Assembly: GCF_000220395.1 (NCBI RefSeq)
Contig: NW_004086117.1
Coordinates: forward strand, 17,316 to 81,315
Direction of reading: 5' to 3'
Length of the DNA: 64,000 bases
DNA from: Ichthyophthirius multifiliis
Lineage: Eukaryota; Ciliophora; Oligohymenophorea; Hymenostomatida
Positions 26,845 through 39,471 of the stretch are shown piece by piece. Below the pieces are notes generated by a model. It ran no database searches. It saw only the letters and a program-made list of their open reading frames with translations, and was not told the origin of the DNA. A program made the position numbers and the translations under genes. Position 1 is the first letter of the stretch; every line of letters begins with the position of its first letter.

Positions 26845-29800
26845 TCACTATATTGATTATTTTTCAATTTATCTTTATTAAATTAAATTTATTTACTAGT
26901 TTATTTCTTCAAGATTTCCTAAAACATGATCAACACTAGTATTTTAAGTTCCAAGTTTGATGTCTGAATCATTTTTTTAATCACTTCCCTAGTTTTTATT
27001 AAAAAACTTTCTATTTGAAAAATTAAAGTTTTCGTTATTATAATTTGAATTTTCACTCTACTACTAATTTTTTTATATAAAATTAGAATTTTTTTATTTC
27101 TGAGATTATTTGCTTTCATAATAAAATTCAAGAATTTCTTCGATTCTATTTTGTTAGGATTATTCTACTTATTCGCCATTTATAACTAAATTAAAGCAAA
27201 TTTAATCCTCCTTTAATTATAAAACTTTAATCCTTTCTAAAATATATTTTATTCTTCTTTTAAATCTTCATTATAATTTTCTATATCAAGAACCTGTTCA
27301 TTTAAATCTTATATTTTGTTTTATAAATAATCTATATCTTGTATCTTTTTATTTTTTTTAAAAAAAATAATAATATTAGAAAATAATAAAATTTTACTAA
27401 TTAATTTTATTAAGTCTAATATTGAGAAAATTATTAGTTAGAAGAAGATAAATAAGCATTTTTTTATAAAATTTCATTATTTATATTCGTGATAATTTTC
27501 TCTTTTTCATTAATTTACATATTTAAAATATTCAAAATTTCAATTTTATCTTTTTCTTCTTTCTATAATTTTTCAAAAAAGATTAATTTTTAATTTTTTT
27601 CTTAAATTTGAATATTTAAACCATCCAAAATTTCTTAATTTAATTAAATATTTTCTTAAATTTAAGAGTTTTCTTTTTTTTTTCATTAATTTAATTTTAT
27701 ATAGAAAATTCATTTTTATTTAATTATAAAGAAAAATTGTTTATTTTTTCTGAAATTTCTTCTTTCTTTTCTTCTAAAATTTCCATTTCTTTTAAAAAAT
27801 TTTCTTTGTTTTCTTTCAAATCTTAAATTTCTTTATTTAAGTATTTTTATTAACTTTACATCTTTTGAATTTTTAATTCATTATCTAATAAACTTTACTA
27901 ACTTTCGTTAATCTATTTTTTAAAAAAAAATAAAAAAAAGTAAATGTTATATATATTTAATATATATATAATTTTTACTTATTTTTCTATAATAAAAATC
28001 TATTTTTAATTTTCTTAAAAAACATGATTCATATTTTCCATGTTTTTCTTAATTTGACATTATTAATTTCCCAAAACTTAAATTTTCATTTCTAATTCTT
28101 CAATTTTTAGCATTTTTTCTTCTATTATTCCTTCCAAACTTTCATTTTATTATTTCAAAACGGAATTTTTTTAGTATAAATCTTCTGATTTTTTCATTTA
28201 TTTTTCCTAATCTTTTAAAATTCTTTAATTTTCTAATATTTCCTCATTTAATTTTCTCAAAATTTCTTTACTTTCTTTTAAAATTTCCCCAAATTCTAAT
28301 ATTTTCTTTTTATAATTTTTTTCTTCCATCTCATGTTTTTCAACTAAGTTTTTTAACAAATTTTCTTCCTTTTTAACTTCTTCTTTAATTTTCTCCTTTT
28401 ATTAATTCAAAAAATAATTCATTTTTTCACCCTTTTAAATGTCAATTTAATTAATATCTATTTTTTTTTCTAAACTATACATTTCTTCTTCCTTCTTAAC
28501 CCTCTAATTGTCTAAATCCTACAATAATTTTTTAAAAATACCACATTTTTAATCCAAAAAATCATTTTCTTCCTAAATTTCCTTTTTAAAACATTCCAAT
28601 TAATCACATTCTCCTCTTAATCTACTTAAATGACTTTTAACTTATAAAATTTATAAATCAATTTCATTTTTTTATAAATTTAATTTTTCAATTTCTTAGA
28701 AAATCTCTTCTTTATTATTTTAAAAGAGTATTTTTTTTTCTTTTTTTTCCTTTAAAAATTCTTCTTTTTCTTCAATGAAATATCTCCTTTCCTCTTTCAA
28801 TAAATCCCTTTCGTTTTTAATTTTAAAAATATCTTCCTATTCTTTTTTTTTCATATTTTCTTCAAAAGCTTATTTTTCTTTTTTAAAATCTTTTTTTTGT
28901 TTTTCCATAGTTTTTATTTTTTCTAATAATTCTTCACTTTCCTTCTCAAAATCAACTAAAAACTAATCTTTTATTTATTTGAAATTTCTCATTTTTTCTT
29001 CATTTTTTTACAATATTTCATCCAAAACATCCCACATTTTTTCAAAAAAATCATCATTTTCAATAAAAACACCTTTTTTTTTCCAAAAAGATTAACCTTT
29101 TTAACCTTAAATATTCTCAAGGAAATTTAATTTTTTTTTTTAGAAAAATTCAACCTCTTTCTTTAACTTTTCAAGCTCTTTTTTTGTCTCTAAATATTCT
29201 TTTTCTTATAAAACATCTTTTAATATCCTTTTATCATCCGTTTCTTCGAAAAAAAACCTCAAAATTCCACTTAAATCAGCCAAACTTTACTATATAAATT
29301 CAAAAATATCACCTTTTTAATTGCTTTCATCTGCTATTTCATCTAAAATTTTCAGATTAATCTTTTTCAAAAAATTTTTTGGACATTTATTTTTAACTAA
29401 ATTTGCTAAAAAACATATGCTACTTTATATAACTTTAATTTTTTTTAAATTCTCTTTTTCAAATCCACCCAAAACATTTGCAAGAAAAATTTGAATTTTT
29501 TCTTTTTTTTCTTCATCATTTTCATTCTACTCTATTTTTTAAATTTATTCATCATTTTTTAATAAAATTTCTTCAAATTATTGAATTAAAGCATTATTTT
29601 CTTAAATTTTCTAATTTAAAATTTCCACTTCATTACTATTAAATTCGATATTTTCCTTTATTTTTTTCATTTCTTCTTTTTCAATATTAGATTCACTTGT
29701 TTTGACAGTTTTTTAATTTTTCAAATATCCTATTTCCCTTTCTTTTTTTAAAAGTTCAACTTCGTTTTATAAATTATTTATTTTTTCATTATTTTAATTA

Positions 29801-31530
29801 ATATGATTTAGTAAAATGTTATTCTTTTCTTAAAAAGAGGATAATTTTTTATACATTTTAGTCGCTTTTTTATCCAATATTATTTTGTCTTATTCAATTT
29901 CGATATTTTACTCATTAATGTTATTTTCTAAAGAATTTATTAATATTCGTGTTTTTTCAATTTTTTATCGTGATTTTTCTATTTCTTCATTTATTTCTGT
30001 ACTTTATATTTATAATCTTTCGTTCTTTTTATTAAATAATTTATATTAAAAATAAATAAATTTAAATATATAAATATATAAATATATATATTTATAAAAA
30101 TAAATATATATATATATATATAACTAAATATATATATTTAGTTATATTTTTCGATTTTTCTTACTTCTATTTAATATAATTATAATCTTGCTTCTTTTTA
30201 TTTAATAATAATTTCTAGATCATCTTATTATTTATTCATATTTTCATAAACTTTAATAGACTATTCTTTGTTTTTTTATATACTGTTATTATATATTTTA
30301 TTTTTTTAATAATTTTTATTAATTTCTTCTTCTCTTTCTTTAATTCTTTCTTTTAAACGTTTATTTTAGTTTTCTAAACAGTTTATTTTACTTAAAAACT
30401 CGTCTCTTTTTTTTTAAATATCATCTCTTTTTTGCCCCAAAGTATTCATATTTCCTTCTTAAAATTAAAATTTTTCCCAAAGATATTCAAAAAGATTATT
30501 TTAATTATTATTAAGATCTTCCAAAAACCTATTAATTTAATTATTTTAATAATTATTTTCCATATATTCTAAATTTTCATTTAATTTAGTAATTTCTCTT
30601 ATTTTCTCATCTAAACTGACATTTAACTAAAAAATAACATTATTTTACTAATCTATCTGTTCTCTTTAAAAAATTAATTATTATGTCTAACATTCTATTT
30701 AATCTTATAAATCCTTTTAGCTTTTATTTTTTTAATTATTTGAAATTTTATTGCTTGTAAATAAAAAAAAGGTATTTCTTTTATTCTCATCATCAACCTT
30801 TTATTAATCTATTTATTTTAAACGAGGAATAAGATTTATTAAATATTCCACATAAGATATTTTTCTGCAAAAAATATTTTCTTTTATTGAAATATTTTCT
30901 AAACTTACTAAAACGTTTAAATTAGGAATTTCTTCTAAGTCTTTTATTTTGTTTCTCTTTATTTTTAATGTTTTTAATCTTTGTAAATTTCTTAAAGAAT
31001 CTATAGGGAGATCTTCAATTTAATTTCCATTTAAATTTAATAATTCAAGATTTGGAAGAAATTACTAATTATTATATAAATAATATTAAAATATAAATAT
31101 AAATATATATATATATATAAAATATATATATATTTATATATTTATATATATTTTTATATATATATATTTAAATATATAATACTAATCCATTTATTTATCT
31201 TATTTAATTTTCAGATAAATTTAAATCTTTTAATTATTTAAGATTTTCTAAATTTTAGATTTTTTATATGCTATTATAACTTAAATTTAATTATTCTAAA
31301 TTTACAAGTTGATTTAATCCTTCTAATTTCTTTTTTTTTATTTAAAAATTTTATTTTATTTTTATTACTGTTATTTTTAAGTTTGTATTATTCCTTATTT
31401 AAAAATTTAGAATTTATATTTTTGAAAAATCGCATTGATTAGTTACTTGTATAATTAATTAATCATTTATTCTTATATTTTATTAATTTTAATCTTCAAT
31501 TTTTCTTTCAATACAATAAGAATTTCTCAT
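26845..31530 (-). CDS. Giant leucine-rich-repeat/coiled-coil protein
   Basis: About 1,400 residues. ATG at 31530-31528 (MRNSYCIERKIEDQN). The first exons encode four to five SDS22-type LRRs: LVNLEQLNLSYNSIQKIQNL, LKQLKDLNLSENQI, LELLNLNGNQIEDLP, LQRLKTLKIKRNKIKDLEEI, closed by an LRR cap (NIFCRKISYVEYLINLIPRL). The remaining 1,100 residues are almost unbroken heptad coiled coil rich in Glu, Lys and Asn. The tail has NGEQVEQSQQNRIEEILEFY and ends at TGA 26847-26845. Introns are placed at about 31345-31385, 31070-31190, 30035-30160, 27925-27985 and 27352-27405. One frame change near 27251-27254 (A4 on the coding strand) is needed. The layout matches basal-body or centrosomal LRR-coil proteins (CEP97/LRRCC1-like); that role is inferred. 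Confidence 0.75.
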
Positions 31531-31753
31531 TTTATTTTATTTTTTGTTAATTTAAAAAATAAAATATATAAAATAAAAAATAAATACAAAAATATATTGT
31601 AATATATTTTTAAATTCAAAAATTAATTTATTTTGAAAAAAATGAAACATAAAACTCATCAAGAAAAAAATCAGAAAAGTACAAACACAATATAAATTTA
31701 ATAATATTTAAAAACTTTCTTAAAAACACAAAAAAAAAATATAAGTTTCAGAA

Positions 31754-32640
31754 ATGAGTAGTAGTGAATTAAATTAAAATAATAAAATTGATCCAAATTT
31801 CAATAAAGAATTATAAGAATTATAAGATAAAATCTTAAATTTAGAAAAGAAAATTGTTAATATAAATAAGCCTTTTAAATAAAAGAAAATAATTAAAACA
31901 GATAAAATATATTTTAAGTAAAAAAATTTATAAAAAATATTAATTACAAATAATATATATAAATAGAGAAATATAAGTGAATATATAAATATATATATAT
32001 ATATTTATTCTTTTTATATTCAGTAAACTTTATAAAAATCATTTGACAACTAATAAGTTTGTTTGAAATCTTGTAATGAAAATTCAACTTTACCAATAAA
32101 TTCTTAAATAAAAGATAAACAACAAATAAATTAAGTTCGAAATTTTACTTAATCAATAGAAAAGTGCAGATCTAATAAATTTAAAAGCGATAATTTTGTA
32201 AATGAACATTCAGTGAATAATTCTTAAACATAAAATAATATTTCTATTAGTAGAAAGAACTCTAAATAAAGTTAATCATCTTAAAGAAAATCTATAAGCA
32301 ATATATAAAATAATAAATAAAAAGATGTTAATATTAATTCTAAAAAAATAGATATTAATTAGTAATTATTAAACGAAAAAGATAAAAATACTTAACTATA
32401 ATAAGAAGTTGATAAGTTGCAAAAAAAATTAAAAAAATATGAAAAAATATAAAATTTAGAAGAAGATTACAAAAACCTATAAATTTAATTTGAAAAATCA
32501 GAAAAAATTCGAAAATAATAAAAGAAAATAATCTCTTCTTTAAATAAGATATAGATAACTTAAAAAATACTAAATAATAATTATAGACTAATAGAAAAAT
32601 AAAATAAAAATGAATAAAAAATAATTAAATTATTTATTTT
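31754..32640 (+). CDS. Small coiled-coil protein, 3' end unresolved
   Basis: Starts MSSSELNQNNKIDPNFNKEL, then helices LQELQDKILNLEKKIVN. An intron with a TA array (about 31977-32058) is followed by a Ser/Asn-rich part (RKNSKQSQSSQRKSIS) and a C-terminal coil (KLQKKLKKYEKIQNLEEDY). It lies head-to-head with the giant LRR/coil gene, 223 bp away, so a shared promoter is possible. The frame stays open into A/T-only DNA after about 32640, so the stop is not identified; an indel or a further intron may hide it. A 41-codon frame starting at 31641 overlaps the start and could be an upstream ORF. No known family was recognised. Confidence 0.5.
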
Positions 32641-32988
32641 TATCATTTATAAACAAAATATATTTTCATAAAATTTTAATAAAAAAAAAAAAAGATTATA
32701 TTTTTTTTATATTAATTTTAAATTTTATTTTTTAAAAAGTTATTATATAAAGAATTAGTTAATATAAATTAAATAAAAAAATAGTTTTCTTATTATCAAT
32801 ATAAACATTAATTAACTTTTAAATTAATTATATTTGATTTTATATATATTTATATTTTATATTTATTAATAATAACTTCTGTTTGAAAATTTTAATTTTT
32901 TTAATATTTTTTTTTAATGTACTTTTTATTTTATTTTTTATAAATCATTAAATTATATTTATAATATTTAGAAAACTATAATAATAAT
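32641..32988. other. AT-only spacer
   Basis: Convergent interval without coding composition. It may contain the missing 3' end of the gene that starts at 31754. Confidence 0.4.
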
Positions 32989-34168
32989 TCACATATATTA
33001 ATTTTATTTAAAAGTATATATAACAGAATTATTTTCTGAATGTTCTTCTAAAATTTCATGTAAATTTTTTTATTTATTTAAACGGTAATTTTATTTAAAG
33101 AATGTATTATCTTTTTGTTCATTTTTAACATTCTAACCATTCTAATAAATTTAAAAATAGTCCTTGTTATTTTAATTTTTAATCAATTTTTCTACTTCTG
33201 AAAACAAATTATCAATAACCTTTTTATTTACTTTAATTTGTTCATTTTTTTCAAAAATATCATCTCTTTTTCCTTAAAAAATTACTTTTTTTCTTAAATA
33301 TCTTTTTAGAAAAGATATTCTTTTTTTACTTAAAAGATTTCTCTTTTATCTTAAAATTATACCTTATTTTCTAAAAAACTTTATTTTTTTATTTATCTTT
33401 TTCTAAATATGAATTTTAAAGGAAACTTTTTTTATTTTCCCCTTTTTAATTTACAAAAGTATTAGATTTAATTTTTACAAAAAGCTTCCATTTTTTTCAT
33501 ATATTATACTTCTTTATTTTTAATTTATTTAGTTTTTACTTTTTCGTATTCTAATTATTATTTTAATTATTTTTGGAAATAATAAAGCTTTTTTAATGTT
33601 AAATCTCCTTATAAATAGGCAAAATATCATCTTTTTTATACTTTTTAATTGTAAAAATGTCGACTCTTAGAATTCATCTAACCAGGATAATTCGTTTAAT
33701 GTATTTTCTTCAATTTATAAATTACTTTAGATTTCTTCTTATGTTTAGTTTGTATTTTTAGGTTTTTATTCATTAAAAAAGTGGTCTTAATTTGTTATTT
33801 GATTCCATTTTTTTTCGAAATCTGCCTAAATAAACATAAAAAATAATATTATTTATTATAAATATAAAATATATTACACGATGTATATTTTTATATGAAT
33901 AGATTTATTTATTTTTAGGTAAAATATCTAATTTTCATTAGTTATTACATTATTTTAATTCTAATAAATTAATTTCTTTTTCTAATTAAAGCTTTTCTTA
34001 ATTTAATACAAGTTCGTTTAATTTTAATAAGTTATCGTTTTTTTCGTTTTCTTTATCTATTAAATAATCGGATTATTATTATTTATTAAAAAATAAAAAA
34101 TCGATGTTTGTATTTTTTATTTCTTCATTTTTTCTATTTGTTAATATATTTAAAGAAATTTATTTCAT
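32989..34168 (-). CDS. Coiled-coil protein with several frame breaks
   Basis: ATG at 34168-34166 (MKQISLNILTNRKNEEIKN), TGA at 32991-32989. Readable segments in order are EKLQLEKEINLLELK, ADFEKKWNQITNQDHFF, NTLNELSWLDEFQESTFLQL, DLTLKKLYYFQKQLKQQLEY, EVQYMKKMEAFCKNQ, REIFQVKKEYLFQKDI, DDIFEKNEQIKVNKKVIDN and NLHEILEEHSENNSVIYTF. They lie in different frames. One intron is plausible near 33890-33840. At least three one-base corrections in A/T runs are required. The segments make a protein of about 360 residues, mostly coiled coil. Because the breaks do not destroy codon composition between them, I favour sequence errors over an old pseudogene. Function unknown. Confidence 0.5.
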
Positions 34169-34841
34169 TTTTTTTTATTAGATTTATTTAATTTCTATTT
34201 AAATATAAATTTGATTTTATATATAAAATAAATATTTATAAATATATTAATAAATGTATATATATATATATATATAAAAAAATATTCATACATATATTTT
34301 TTATAGTATTTTTATTTATATACTATTATATTTATAAATATATATTTTTATTTTTTATATAAATAAATTTGAATTTTTTTTGTTTATATGTCTTTTATTA
34401 TATATATATATATATATATATATTTAATTACTTAATATAATTTTATTATTATTTTATCTTTTTATAAAAATCTTTTTTGTATTTTAAATTAAATGTATCA
34501 ATTATATCAATAGATATGAATTAACTACAAAAAAATTTAAACAAAAAAAATATTTATAATTTTCCTTATTATTTCTTTAAATTTTAAATAAGAATTAAAA
34601 TAATATTTTTAATATTTGTAATTATTTTTCAATAATTATATATTTATTGTATATAATTATGTTCTTCTTCTTTGTATAAACATATTATTATCTTAATCAT
34701 AAAAATAAGTAACTTTTTTTTAAAAAATAGATATATTTAAAAAATCATTTTTCAAAAGAATTTTAAAAAATTAAAAAAAATTATTAACAAGCAAAAAAAT
34801 AAATATATATAAAATAATAAAAATTAAATATTAAAAAAAAT
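34169..34841. other. AT-only spacer with TA arrays
   Basis: Divergent promoter region with TA stretches at about 34256-34275 and 34402-34422. No coding frame. Confidence 0.55.
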
Positions 34842-36134
34842 ATGAATCCTAATATAAAAAATCAAAAATATATGAATTCTAAACCTTTACTAAATTTTAG
34901 TATATAAGAAAAGGAATATTGTTTGAAAGAAATAGAAAGACTTTAAAAATAATTATAATAAAAGTAAAATATAGATTAATAATAAAATGATTTAATTGCC
35001 ATTTAAAATACTACATCATAAACAAACTCATAAAATAATAATAACTAAGGTCGATGGACAAATGAAGAGCATTTCAAATTTGTTGAAGGATTAAATTTGT
35101 TTGGAAAAAACTGGAAATAAATAGAAGAATATGTAGGAACTAGAACTGGATCTTAAATTCGTTCTCATTCGTAAAAGTTTTTTAATAAAATTGAAAAAAA
35201 TAGTTTGAAAAAGAAAAGATAAATTTTGAAAATTTAAAATTAAATTGAAATCCAAAAGTAATATTTTTTATATTTTATTTTTTATTTTTTTAAAACAAAA
35301 ATCAAGTTAAGAAAATGCTGAAATAGAAAAATAAAATAATACTTAAATTTTTGATTCTTTAAATTAATACAGAAGTAATCGTTAATACATTAATCTTTAA
35401 AATAATAATCTTTAAAAATAAGAAAGTTTTTTAAATTTAAATAAAGAAAGTTAAAACAAAGAAAAAAAAATATTTTATTTATATTTTTTTTTTTTTTAAA
35501 AAAAAAAGATTATTTATTTTAAAATTTTTTGTTAAATTAAATAAAAGAAGAAAATTAATGTAAATTAAAAATATAAGTAGATAACTTTTTTACATATATA
35601 TTTTTTTTAGAAATTTAAAATTAAGAAAATAATTTATTTTTTTCTGAAAATAATTAAGTACTTTAATAATAAGAAAATAAATAATTATATATTGATAATA
35701 ATATGTTTATTTAATAATAATAATATAATTTAATAGAATACTAAAGTTATTTTAATTATATTAATTCTAAATATTCAGATCTTATATAAAAATAAAGAAT
35801 TAAATAATTATAAAAAATACTTAATAACTAAATTAATTTTAAATAACAAAACTCTTTTTAAATATATCCTAATAACTAAAATTATTAAAAATTATAAAAC
35901 TTAAAGATATTAACAAAACAATGCACTAATTAAAGTTTAGTTTTGTAAGAAAATCCTTTAAAAATAAATGAACAATTTATTGATTAATAATATAGAAACA
36001 CTATATAATAAAGCGACTCAAATATAATTTTAGAAAATAAAAACTATGATAATTACTAAAATTTAATAAAAAAAAAACTCTTTATAATAGAAATGTAAAC
36101 AGAATATACAAACGAAATTATTAAACAGAAATGA
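34842..36134 (+). CDS. SHAQKYF-type single-Myb DNA-binding protein
   Basis: N-terminal coil (KEYCLKEIERLQKQLQQKQN) followed at about residues 67-120 by one Myb/SANT repeat: GRWTNEEHFKFVEGLNLFGK, NWKQIEEYVGTRTGSQIRSH, SQKFFNKI. W-x20-W spacing and the motif SHSQKFF are the single-repeat SHAQKYF class known from plants, Dictyostelium and protists, which bind DNA as transcription regulators. Here A to S, Y to F substitutions give SHSQKFF. The first intron (about 35261-35309) is clear; one or two further introns lie between about 35470 and 35610. The last 170 residues are Asn/Gln-rich (NSFQIYPNNQNYQKLQNL), typical of disordered activation regions, ending at TGA 36132-36134. Confidence 0.85.
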
Positions 36135-36222
36135 AAAAAAAAAGAAATAAATTTTAAAATAAAAATTGTACATAATCACTTATTTTAAATTTAAAAGAAA
36201 GCAAAAAAGAATAAAAAAAAAT

Positions 36223-36257
<35 letters not shown>

Positions 36258-37852
36258 GTTTATATAAAATTATTATTTAAACTATAAGAAATTAATATGA
36301 ACTAAATATAATATTTATAAACAATTCATATACTAAAAAAAAAAATAAGATTTCATTTTTTTAATTTTCAATTCATTTATTTAATATTAGAATTAGGCTT
36401 TAAATGTTTATAATATTTTATTATTTTTCATAAAAACTCTAAATCAAGACTATTCTCCCATACTAAGGATATTTATATTTATTTTTTAAAAATTAAATAA
36501 TGTTAAATGACAAAATAATATTTATTAAAAATTTGATGAGTTTTAAAAGTAGATTTCTAATGAGTTATTTTTTTTTAGTTAACTTTTATTTTTTAATCAT
36601 AATTTTTTTTATTTGAATTTCAAGCAAATTCTTTTTGCTATAAAAAATATTAAATTTCATATATTTTGTATTTTAACTTATTATATTTTTAATTGTTTTT
36701 TCTTATTTTTTAATTTTTTTTAGTTAGATTTTTTGTCAATTAATATAAGCTTCAAGTGTAAAAAGTTATATTTTGCCTTTTATTTGGAGATAATGACAGA
36801 GGTATGGATGTAGTTTAAAATTTTATTTGATATTCTTTTTGTCTTTGGAAAATTTTTACATATTATAATAATTTTAGTATTTTCCATTTTATTTAAAATT
36901 TATTAATGATATATATAAAGCTAATTCAATTTGTTTTGTTTTTTATTATTAAATATTTTTATTAAACTATTTAAATAATTTAAAAAAGAGAAATTCTATT
37001 ATAAATTTTGGAATTTAAATTCAAAAATAAAAACTCTAAATATTTATTATTTTAATTAACAAAATATTATAAAAATACTTAAATATATAACTTTGTTAAA
37101 ATTAAAAATATTCAAAAATAATAATTAAGTATGTTAAATAATTATTTTATAAATTAAATATATAAAATTGTTTCAATAATAATATATAAATTTTTATTTA
37201 TTTAGGTGAATTAACTTTAAATATTTTATTTTTGTTTACAATTATTATATTAAAATCAAATCAATTAAATGAATATATTTAAATTAATAAAATTAAATAA
37301 TAATCCTTCAATGTCTTTTCTTGTAAGAAAAATAAAAATAAATAAAAATAATATTAAAAACAATTCATATGTGTAAAATAAATAAATATTATTAATCATC
37401 ATTATTATATACTTTTTTTATTACTATTAATTGCTAACAATAATATATAATATGTAGATTTCGTTAAAATAGAATATATATTGTTTCCCTTGCTGTTGTA
37501 TATCAATATTTTATATTTTCTACTTATTATACCATATATGGATGTAGTTTTAATAATTTTTTTTGTTCAGGAGCCTATAATTATATAAATAAAATTGAAT
37601 AGAATTATTTAAAGAAACATATATATATTTATTGAAATTTTATTTTTATTGATATTTTTAATTCATTTTGATTACATTTTTTTTTTTATTCCCATAAATA
37701 AAAATGTATTGAATATATATTATTTTTAATAATATTCTATAAATATTAAAAAAAAAATATAAAATTTTTAACTTTAATATTTTATTTTTTTAATAATAAA
37801 AAAAATATAATATGATAATACTAAAATAATAAAATAATTTTTATAATTGTTT
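36135..37852. other. Long spacer; possible small RNA near 36.75 kb
   Basis: About 1.7 kb without coding frames. Two places have more G than the rest, around 36760-36820 and 37480-37580. They share the 14-mer TATGGATGTAGTTT (36803-36816 and 37537-37550). The first place also has GCCTTTTATTT in a possible hairpin. These are treated under findings; the rest is A/T only. Confidence 0.5.
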
Positions 37853-38957
37853 TCAATTATTTATTATTTAAAATCCATAATTATTTGGAATAAAACTCAA
37901 TTGTTTATTTTCTAATCGAGGTGAAAATTTAATGTTAATTTTTCTAATCTTCACATTGCTATTTTAATCTAAATCTTATGAAACAGATAGTTCAATCCTT
38001 TCATTAATTAAATATGACCATTATACTCCTAGTCCAGGAATTAATGTATTACTTTATATTTAAGAAACTACAGTATTAATAATAATAATAGCAATATTAA
38101 AAACTGATGCTTATTTTTTCAAAATATTAATAATTTTAAATAAAAACTAATACTTTTAATTATAATCATCTATTTATGAGGCTATATTATATATATTATC
38201 AATAACTAAAAGTTTAATATTATTATTAGAAATAAGAATTTCTTATAGTTTAAATAATATAAAATGCATAAATTATTCATATAAAGATAAATTGATTTCT
38301 GAGTAATTATTTTTTATTTTTTCATTTATAATTTCATGGTCTAAATTTTTATTTCTATATTTAATTCCTTCTTTTTATTGATTATAAATTAAATTAAATT
38401 AAATTAAATTAAATTAAATTAAATTAAATTAAATTAAATTAAATTAAATTAAATTAAATTAAGATATATAAATATAGATTATTATATTATAATATTTTTA
38501 TATTCTATACAAATTATTTATATGATTCTTTATTAATGAGGTTGTTTAGATGTTGAAATAAAAATACTTTTAAATTATTAATCTTATTTGAAAGTATTAA
38601 TTGCCATCTTTTTTTTAAATAGATTTTGAAATTATTATATATTAAAATATACATTTAATGCATATACTAAAGCTAACGAAGTTTTACATGTTTAATCCCC
38701 GCCATAAATTTCTGTTATTATTCCTGTCCTTATACCTCCTCTTTTATTTTTATTTTTTTGTTAATTATTTATTTAAATATAAAAGTTTATTTTTTCTTTT
38801 ACTAAAAGAATTAGTCTAATTCTTATATACCACTTTCTGCATAATTTTAGCTACTTTTATATATCTCAAATAATTCTTTCAAATTATATTATTTTTCTTG
38901 TTATTCATTTATTTTTATAGTTTATTAATTTTTTTCATTTAATGAAGATTCTTCCAT
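37853..38957 (-). CDS. XRCC3-like RecA/Rad51-family recombination protein
   Basis: About 300 residues. ATG at 38957-38955; introns at about 38820-38760, 38660-38610 and 38500-38375; TGA 37855-37853. The core begins ESGIQELDQFFQGGIRTG then ITEIYGGDQTCKTSLALVYA (Walker A), matching the GCxxLDxLLGGGI...ITEIFG signature of Rad51 paralogs. Next come IFISTSKQPHQQRI (XRCC3: YICTEDAFPHKRL), IKLLVIDNI (Walker B), NIAIIIINTVVSQ (the TNQV segment), and LIPGLGVQWSYLINERIELS (ALGxxWxxxxNxRxxL). There is no N-terminal HhH domain, as in short paralogs. The invariant Gly before the Walker A Lys is Cys (TCKT). The family assembles Rad51 filaments and resolves junctions in homologous recombination; paralog assignment rests on these motifs. 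Confidence 0.82.
38386..38460. repeat. (AAATT)15 pentanucleotide array inside an intron
   Basis: Fifteen perfect copies of AAATT in the third intron of the XRCC3-like gene. Its 5-bp unit would shift frame if it were exonic, which supports the intron call. Confidence 0.95.
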
Positions 38958-39412
38958 TTTATGATTATTTTTTATTTAATTTTTTAATATATTATATTTA
39001 ATTATATATAGTTATTTATAATTAGTTATATACTTTTACAAAATTTATAAACTAATTTATTAATCATTTTTATATGAAAAAAAATTCTTTTAGATTATAT
39101 AAGATTAATTGAATTATTATTTATATATATTGTAAATTTGAATATCTAATAAATTAATGATAAAATATTTAAATTTATAAATTTAATAAATAAATTTCAA
39201 ATTGTATATATTTTTTTTATTAATTATAAATAAATATTATTAATTATTTTTTAAATTTTTATTAATAAATAAAATAAAAGAAACTATATTTTTTTAAAAA
39301 AAATAAAAAAATAAATATATGTTTTTTTTTAAATAAATTCATATATATTAAATATAATCAAACAAAAATTTATATAAGAAAAATAAAAAAATAAAAAAAG
39401 TATACTCAATTT

Positions 39413-39444
<32 letters not shown>

Positions 39445-39471
39445 ATAAAAAAATTTTTAAATTAATATAAA
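38958..39471. other. Divergent spacer with A30 run
   Basis: A/T-only DNA between the XRCC3-like and USP7-like genes. It includes an uninterrupted run of 30 A at 39414-39443, about 28 bp before the USP7-like ATG. Confidence 0.6.
39414..39443 (+). repeat. A30 homopolymer upstream of a gene start
   Basis: Thirty consecutive A close to the start codon of the USP7-like gene. A run this long excludes nucleosomes in other eukaryotes and may be a promoter element. Its length may not be exact. Confidence 0.85.

Noticed and set aside
28775-28966. Plus-strand Ser/Phe-rich frame inside the giant coiled-coil gene
   Set aside because: Antisense shadow of a Lys/Glu-rich coil: the complement of AAA/GAA codons gives Phe and Ser.
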